From: Solibacillus cecembensis
GTDB taxonomy: Bacteria > Bacillota > Bacilli > Bacillales_A > Planococcaceae
Direction of reading: 5' to 3'
NCBI RefSeq assembly: GCF_001439635.1
Contig: NZ_LMBZ01000001.1
Coordinates: 62,001-126,000, forward strand
DNA length: 64,000 nt
In this document: one piece after another, positions 59,352 through 64,000 of the stretch
How the letters are laid out: every line of letters begins with the position of its first letter
Position numbering within the stretch: the first letter of the stretch is position 1
Position numbers and translations under genes: made by a program
The notes under the pieces: model-generated
Databases searched by the model: none
Told to the model about the DNA's origin: nothing
The model's input: the letters and a program-made list of their open reading frames with translations, nothing else

Positions 59352-60695
59352 ATGGATAAAAAAGTACCCTTTTCAACATACGCTGTCATTGGAACGATGT
59401 TATTTGGCATGTTTTTTGGTGCAGGTAACTTAATTTTCCCTATTCAAATGGGACAGCTTGCAGGCACAAATTTTTGGCCAGCACTTATTGGATTTTTAGT
59501 AACAGCGATCGGTTTACCATTCTTAGGTATTTTGGCGATTGGACTTTCGGGAAGTAACGGTTTGAAGGACTTAGCGAGTCGCGTGCATCCGGTTTTTGGC
59601 GTGTTATTCGCACTTGCACTGTATTTAACAATTGGTCCGTTTTTTGCGATTCCTCGTACTGCAACGGTACCGTTTGTAGTTGGGTTTGAGCCGTTTATAG
59701 CACCTGATCAAATTAAGCTATGGCTAGCAGTCTTTAGCTTCGTCTTTTTTGCTATCGTATTTTACTTTTCATTAAATCCAGCAAAAGTAATGGATTACAT
59801 AGGAAAATATTTAACACCTGCATTTTTAGTGTTTTTATTTGTACTCATTGCTATTAGTATTTTCTCTCCGATGGGCAGTTTCCATGCGCCAACGAGTAGC
59901 TATGTCAATGAAGCGTTTATGACAGGTTTCAAAGAGGGCTATAATACGATGGATGCCCTTGCTTCATTAGCATTTGGGATTATCGTTATTCATGCAATTA
60001 AGCGTACGGGTATTACCGATAAAAAGGAAATCGCAAAAGCAACTTGGAAATCAGGTATTTTTGCAATGGCGCTCATGATGTTAATTTACGGATTAATTAC
60101 GTTTATGGGTGCGTCAAGTATTGAAGCAATCGGCCAATTTGATAATGGCGGCCAAATTTTTGCGGCTGTTGCGGAGCATTACTTTGGAGCATATGGCGCC
60201 ATTTTATTAGCCATTATTATCGTTTTAGCTTGTTTAAAAACGAGTATTGGGTTGATCACGTCATGTAGTGAATTTTTCCATGAAGTATTCCCGAAAATTA
60301 GTTATAAATCATTTGTAGTTGCGCTATGCTTAGTTTCATTTATAATCGCAAACTTTGGTTTAACGAACATTATTACATTTGCAGTACCTGTGCTTATGTT
60401 CTTATACCCACTAGCGATTGTTCTTATTTTACTGGCGTTAGCTTCACCGCTCTTTAAAAACAAACAAACGGTCTATGCTGCAGCTATTTTATTGACGTTC
60501 TTTATTAGTATTATTGACGGCTATAACGCACTTGTCGCAAATGTAGCTTCATTTGAAGTGAACTTTTTAACGGCAATATCAACTTTTTATGCGGATGTGT
60601 TGCCATTCTATTCAATTGGACTTGGGTGGATTGTACCTGCATTAATCGGTGTAGTCATTGGGTTAGTCATTCCTAAAAAAGTAGTGAAAGCTTAG
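59352..60695 (+). CDS. brnQ: Branched-chain amino acid transporter BrnQ
   Basis: A 447-aa protein with about 12 membrane segments. The N-terminal FGMFFGAGNLIFPIQMGQLAG (in parts, about 18-38) is the hallmark of LIVCS-family carriers, which import Leu, Ile and Val with Na+ or H+. IGPFFAIPRTATVPF and SLAFGIIVIHAIKRTGI also match. TAGGAGAGA precedes the ATG. I see no T-box in the 175-nt leader. It is monocistronic, with a terminator. Confidence 0.95.
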   Translation: MDKKVPFSTYAVIGTMLFGMFFGAGNLIFPIQMGQLAGTNFWPALIGFLVTAIGLPFLGILAIGLSGSNGLKDLASRVHPVFGVLFALALYLTIGPFFAIPRTATVPFVVGFEPFIAPDQIKLWLAVFSFVFFAIVFYFSLNPAKVMDYIGKYLTPAFLVFLFVLIAISIFSPMGSFHAPTSSYVNEAFMTGFKEGYNTMDALASLAFGIIVIHAIKRTGITDKKEIAKATWKSGIFAMALMMLIYGLITFMGASSIEAIGQFDNGGQIFAAVAEHYFGAYGAILLAIIIVLACLKTSIGLITSCSEFFHEVFPKISYKSFVVALCLVSFIIANFGLTNIITFAVPVLMFLYPLAIVLILLALASPLFKNKQTVYAAAILLTFFISIIDGYNALVANVASFEVNFLTAISTFYADVLPFYSIGLGWIVPALIGVVIGLVIPKKVVKA

Positions 60696-60723
60696 TGTAA
60701 TTCTTGGTCAATATAAGATAAAT

Positions 60724-60762
60724 AAAAAATGACATTACGACTCGTTCGTGATGTCATTTTTC
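60724..60762 (+). terminator. Terminator of brnQ
   Basis: AAAAATGACATTACGA pairs with CGTGATGTCATTTTT (minor mismatch) around a short loop. Confidence 0.85.
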
Positions 60763-60967
60763 TGTTTTCTGCAATAAAATTAATAATAAGCTACTTTTTA
60801 AAAAAAAAATAGCATTTATCGTTTTCAAATGAATGAAAAATAAGGAATAATAGTAGATAGAGATGTATCATTATTGATTTTCAAACTGTGGATGTTTGTA
60901 TACACAGAGATTGAATCAAATACAGTGAGACGTATTTGCTATTTAAGTTAAAAGGAGAGGTGTTTGA

Positions 60968-61846
60968 ATGCCAAAGCAACACGTTAGTAAAAAGAGTAGG
61001 GCGCTCAATCTTACTCGCCGTATTGTTATGATTGCAATAGGTGCAATTATGACGGCCTATGCATTAGAGGCGATATTAATTCCAAATGCAGTAATTGATG
61101 GTGGAGTAACAGGTGTAAGTATTATGGGGAACTATTTATTTGGGGTGCCACTAGGCGTATTACTATTCATACTAAATATTCCATTTGTTTTTTTAGGTTA
61201 CAAGCAAGTCGGGAAAACATTTGCCATATTGACGATGGTCGGAATAGCGTTACTTTCAATATCGACGAGTTTACTACATGGTATTGAGCCGATTTTAAGT
61301 TCGAATGACCCGTTATTAATTGTATTATCTGGTGGAGTCATGCTAGGTGTCGGTATTGGTATTGTTCTGCGTAATGGTGGGGCGCTAGATGGTTCGGAAG
61401 TGTTAGCTGTACTTGTTTCACGAAATGTGCCGTTTTCAGTAGGTGATATTATATTATTTATTAATGCCTTTATTTTCATCGGTGCAGGCTTCATTTACGG
61501 TTTGGAAGGCGCTTTATATTCAGCGACGACTTACTATATTGCCAAAATAGTCATCGATGTCGTGCAAGTCGGCTTAGAAAAATCTAAATCTGTTAAAATT
61601 GTTAGTAAATATTCCGAAGAAATTGGTTCGACAATTCAAGACCGTTTAGGACGCGGCGTTACGTATTCTGAAGGGCGTGGTGGATTTTCAAATGAAGTGA
61701 TGGATATTGTGACGTGTGTTATTACAAGAATGGAAGAAAATAAAATTATTACGATCATTAAAGAAGTTGATCCAAATGCCTTTGTTGTGATTACAGATGT
61801 AGCAGAAGTGCGTGGCGGCAGCTTTAAAAAGCGCAACATCCACTAA
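60968..61846 (+). CDS. YitT-family membrane protein (DUF2179)
   Basis: A 292-aa protein with about five membrane segments (about 15-35, 50-75, 80-100, 110-130 and 155-175) and a cytoplasmic C-terminal DUF2179 domain (about 215-290, VTYSEGRGGFSNEVMDIVTC in parts, DPNAFVVITDVAEVRGGSFK). IPNAVIDGGVTGVSIMG is typical of the N-terminus. The family is widespread in Firmicutes with no firm function; I cannot tell which paralogue this is. AAAGGAGAGGTG precedes the ATG. A terminator follows. Confidence 0.9.
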   Translation: MPKQHVSKKSRALNLTRRIVMIAIGAIMTAYALEAILIPNAVIDGGVTGVSIMGNYLFGVPLGVLLFILNIPFVFLGYKQVGKTFAILTMVGIALLSISTSLLHGIEPILSSNDPLLIVLSGGVMLGVGIGIVLRNGGALDGSEVLAVLVSRNVPFSVGDIILFINAFIFIGAGFIYGLEGALYSATTYYIAKIVIDVVQVGLEKSKSVKIVSKYSEEIGSTIQDRLGRGVTYSEGRGGFSNEVMDIVTCVITRMEENKIITIIKEVDPNAFVVITDVAEVRGGSFKKRNIH

Positions 61847-61848
61847 AA

Positions 61849-61899
61849 AAATTACTTAATCAATATGTTCTTTAACATACTGGTTAAGTGATTTTTTTT
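61849..61899 (+). terminator. Terminator of the YitT-family gene
   Basis: AAATTACTTAATCA pairs with TGGTTAAGTGATTT across a 20-nt region, followed by eight T. Confidence 0.75.
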
Positions 61900-61963
61900 T
61901 CGGCTAAAATAATGTAAGTTATTGATTGACAAGGAATTAAGGGAATTTGGAGGTGGTTGATTT

Positions 61964-61999
61964 ATGGTAGATCAAAGTACGATACAAAATGAAAAATGA
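61964..61999 (+). CDS. 11-codon upstream ORF overlapping the MFS start
   Basis: ATG at 61964 has an excellent ribosome site (TTGGAGGTGG) and encodes MVDQSTIQNEK before TGA. That stop overlaps the MFS start (ATGA), which itself has no ribosome site. Either this is a leader peptide that couples translation of the transporter, or one A was lost from the A5 run (61992-61996) and the peptide is really the transporter's N-terminus. The sequence alone does not decide. Confidence 0.5.
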   Translation: MVDQSTIQNEK

Positions 62000-63210
62000 A
62001 AAGAGATATTACGCTCTTTTTAAGTAGCCAAACGATATCTTTATTTGGCTCGTCGCTCGTGCAGTATGCGATGATGTGGTATATTACGCTGTCTACGCAG
62101 TCTGGAATGATGATGACAATTTATATTATTTGTGGATTTATTCCGACGTTTTTATTGTCGCCAGTAGCGGGGGTTTGGGCGGATCGTTTTAATCGGAAAA
62201 AGTTAATTATTATTGCAGATGGTATGATTGCATTTGCTACGCTTATTTTAGCGATTGTTTTTATGCTTGGTTATGATTCGATTTGGCTATTCTTCATCAT
62301 GGCGGCGATTCGAGCAGTTGGAGCGGGTATTCAAACGCCTGCTGTTGGTGCGATATTACCGCAAATCGTACCCGAACAGCATTTATTGCGTGTCAACGGT
62401 ATTAATGGGACGATTCAAGCGGTTATTATGTTCGTGTCACCAATGGTCAGCGCTGCGTTATTGACGTTAACTACGATGAAGGTAATCTTCTTTATTGATG
62501 TTATTACGGCTGCTATCGCAATACTGGTTCTTTTAACCTTATTAAAAATCCCATTGCATGCAAAAGCTGCGCAGCAACAAGAAATAAGTTATTTAGGTGA
62601 TTTCAAATTAGGTATTCAATATATTAAACAACATGATTTTTTGAAAAGTTTCTTTGTATTTTTTGCGGCGCTGTTTGTATTAATGGCTCCTGTAGCCTTT
62701 TTAACGCCATTACAAGTAACGAGAAGCTTTGGTGAGGATGTTTGGCGACTTACAGCGATTGAAATTACCTTTTCTGTTGGGATGATGATTGGTGGTATTC
62801 TCATAGCAACTTGGGGTGGTTTCCGAAATCGAGTGTATACGATGATGTTTGCTGGTGTGGTCATGGCAATTTTCACAATTTTGTTAGGCATACTCCCAAT
62901 CTTCTCCCTGTATTTGTTTGCAATGGCGCTATTCGGATTAGCGATGCCGATTTTTAATACACCGACGATGACAATCATCCAAGAAAAAGTAGATACGGAT
63001 TATTTAGGTCGAATATTCGGAGTGTTTGGAATGATTTCTACGTCTATGATGCCACTTGGAATGTTGATATTCGGGCCTTTAGCAGATATTATTTCGGTTG
63101 AAATATTATTAATTGGGACTGGGATACTCATGTTGATTGTGACATTACTTATTAATAGGAGTAAGTCATTAATTCAAGCGGGGGAGCCTATTCCCAAAAA
63201 ATTAGAATAA
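61996..63210 (+). CDS. MFS transporter, 12 membrane segments
   Basis: A 404-aa major facilitator with about 12 hydrophobic segments. Motif A-like VAGVWADRFNRKKLIIIADG (in parts, about 57-76) and SSQTISLFGSSLVQYAMMWY (about 11-30) fit the MFS_3/enterobactin-exporter-like and macrolide-efflux groups. The substrate is unknown. The ATG at 61996 lacks a ribosome site and overlaps the stop of an 11-codon ORF that has a strong one. An extra A in the run just before it would fuse the two frames into a slightly longer protein. Confidence 0.88.
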   Translation: MKRDITLFLSSQTISLFGSSLVQYAMMWYITLSTQSGMMMTIYIICGFIPTFLLSPVAGVWADRFNRKKLIIIADGMIAFATLILAIVFMLGYDSIWLFFIMAAIRAVGAGIQTPAVGAILPQIVPEQHLLRVNGINGTIQAVIMFVSPMVSAALLTLTTMKVIFFIDVITAAIAILVLLTLLKIPLHAKAAQQQEISYLGDFKLGIQYIKQHDFLKSFFVFFAALFVLMAPVAFLTPLQVTRSFGEDVWRLTAIEITFSVGMMIGGILIATWGGFRNRVYTMMFAGVVMAIFTILLGILPIFSLYLFAMALFGLAMPIFNTPTMTIIQEKVDTDYLGRIFGVFGMISTSMMPLGMLIFGPLADIISVEILLIGTGILMLIVTLLINRSKSLIQAGEPIPKKLE

Positions 63211-63226
63211 GGTCGTTACCTAACGC

Positions 63227-63266
63227 AAAAGAGCATTTTGATTATTAATCAAAATGCTCTTTTTTG
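63227..63266. terminator. Bidirectional terminator between MFS and fabI genes
   Basis: A perfect inverted repeat with arm AAAAGAGCATTTTGATT closes on a minimal loop and has T-runs on both strands. Confidence 0.9.
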
Positions 63267-63299
63267 AATTTTTATTGTAACGAGGACTTGCTAAAAAAA

Positions 63300-64000
63300 T
63301 CAGCCCATAATATTGTAGCCGCAATCGATATAAATCGTTTCTCCTGTCACACCTCTTGAAAGGTGACTTAGCATAACCATTGTCATATCTGCAACTTCTG
63401 CTTGATTCGTATTGCGTTTTAATGGTGCAGTTTCTTCAATTTTGTGCAAAATTTGATTGAAACTTGGCACACCTTTTGCGGCTAATGTACGAATAGCTCC
63501 AGCTGAAATCGCGTTGACACGGATATTTTCAGCACCTAAATCAGCTGCTAAATAACGCATCGATGCTTCTAATGCAGCTTTTGCCACACCCATCACATTA
63601 TAGCCATCAAGCACTCGCTCTGCGCCTAAATAAGACATTGTGACAATCGAGCCACCTTCTGTCATAAATGGCTTGGCAGCTTTACTGACAGCGATTAGAG
63701 AGTATGCGCTCGTATCTTGTGCAAAAGCGTAGCCATCACGCGTCGTTTCTACAAATCGATTTTTCAAATCTTCAGCATGTGCGAAAGCGACAGAGTGCAC
63801 GATGCCATGAATAACTTGGAACTGTTCACCAATTTGTTGGAATGCTGTTGCGATACTTTCATCACTGTTAACATCACATTCAACGATGGCTACATTTTGT
63901 CGGTCTAATTTTTCGAGCATTTTTTCGATTTTACCTTTCGAACGCTCTTTTCTATATGTGAAAATGACATTTGCCCCAACTTCGAATAACTGCTGTGCAA
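63300..64000 (-). CDS. fabI: Enoyl-ACP reductase FabI (3' part; start lies beyond the window)
   Basis: The frame is open from the window edge to the stop, about 233 residues. It includes VGANVIFTYRKERS, ECDVNSDESI, GIVHSVAFAHAEDL, a catalytic Tyr-x6-Lys region (SYLGAERVLDGYNVMGVAKAALEA in parts) and GAIRTLAAKGV, closing with TGETIYIDCGYNIMG. These mark the FabI branch of the SDR superfamily, which performs the last reduction in fatty-acid elongation. About 25 N-terminal residues with the nucleotide-binding motif are outside. It is the target of triclosan in relatives. Confidence 0.95.
   Translation of the reverse strand, partial: AQQLFEVGANVIFTYRKERSKGKIEKMLEKLDRQNVAIVECDVNSDESIATAFQQIGEQFQVIHGIVHSVAFAHAEDLKNRFVETTRDGYAFAQDTSAYSLIAVSKAAKPFMTEGGSIVTMSYLGAERVLDGYNVMGVAKAALEASMRYLAADLGAENIRVNAISAGAIRTLAAKGVPSFNQILHKIEETAPLKRNTNQAEVADMTMVMLSHLSRGVTGETIYIDCGYNIMG

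Noticed and set aside
1-64000. CRISPR array, prophage or defence island
   Set aside because: No regularly spaced direct repeats, phage structural genes or defence genes are visible; apart from the IS30 element the window is core chromosome.

Overview
The window is core chromosome from a low-GC, endospore-forming member of the Bacillales. Gene order matches the yqkD-nudF-fur-xerD-deoB-spoIIA-lysA-ribT-scpAB-resABCDE-sigX-ribU block of Bacillus subtilis. The missing and rearranged sporulation genes, the AT-rich codon use and the many TTG and GTG starts fit the Solibacillus/Lysinibacillus group (Planococcaceae). The genus is an inference. I see no rRNA, tRNA, prophage, integrated plasmid or CRISPR array.

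Layout. 1-5.6 kb: the start of a Cys-rich protein cut by the window edge, a flotillin operon (yuaF-floT) behind a textbook SigW-type promoter, a YunD-like 5'-nucleotidase, an IsdG-type heme oxygenase and a hypothetical gene. 6-12 kb: a TPR protein, a short-chain dehydrogenase, two tandem CNNM/CorC-type membrane proteins and a complete IS30-family element. 12-17 kb: a MarR-regulated drug exporter, a predicted NlpC/P60-like protein, a lipoprotein, a small membrane protein and two tiny Asn/Lys-rich paralogues. 17.3-20.8 kb: a reverse-strand Lia/Psp-type envelope-stress operon (liaI, liaH/pspA, liaF, liaS, liaR). 21-24 kb: yneF, an amino-acid ABC importer, a palindromic intergenic repeat and luxS. 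24-30 kb: yqkD-like hydrolase, thiolase, yqkE, a VanZ-family protein, aldo/keto reductase, nudF, a membrane protein in the spoIIM position, and fur. 30-35 kb: a tandem pair of membrane diguanylate cyclases, a third CNNM protein and its MerR-type partner. 35-46 kb: xerD, deoB, pdp, a SulP transporter, spoIIAA-spoIIAB-sigF (with a SigH-type promoter), spoVAF, lysA, a tiny membrane protein, ribT and a DUF309 gene. 46-58 kb: scpA-scpB, a D,D-carboxypeptidase, rluB, resABC-resDE and sigX with its anti-sigma gene. 58-64 kb: FMN riboswitch and ribU, brnQ, a YitT-family protein, an MFS transporter with a tiny upstream ORF, and the 3' part of fabI.

How the parts work together. Envelope stress is a recurring theme: flotillin/NfeD with an ECF promoter, the Lia system, and SigX with an apparent autoregulatory promoter. 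Metal and redox handling is another: Fur, heme oxygenase, three CNNM proteins (relatives of Mg2+ exporters) and ResABCDE for cytochrome c assembly and respiration.

The most unusual signal is shared by all three CNNM genes. Each has a strong Shine-Dalgarno sequence, then a perfect stem-loop, then a TTG start codon, with an in-frame stop just before the TTG. Folding the stem-loop away restores about 7 nt of spacing. The stems differ in sequence but keep pairing, which looks like compensatory change and suggests a shared translational control element.
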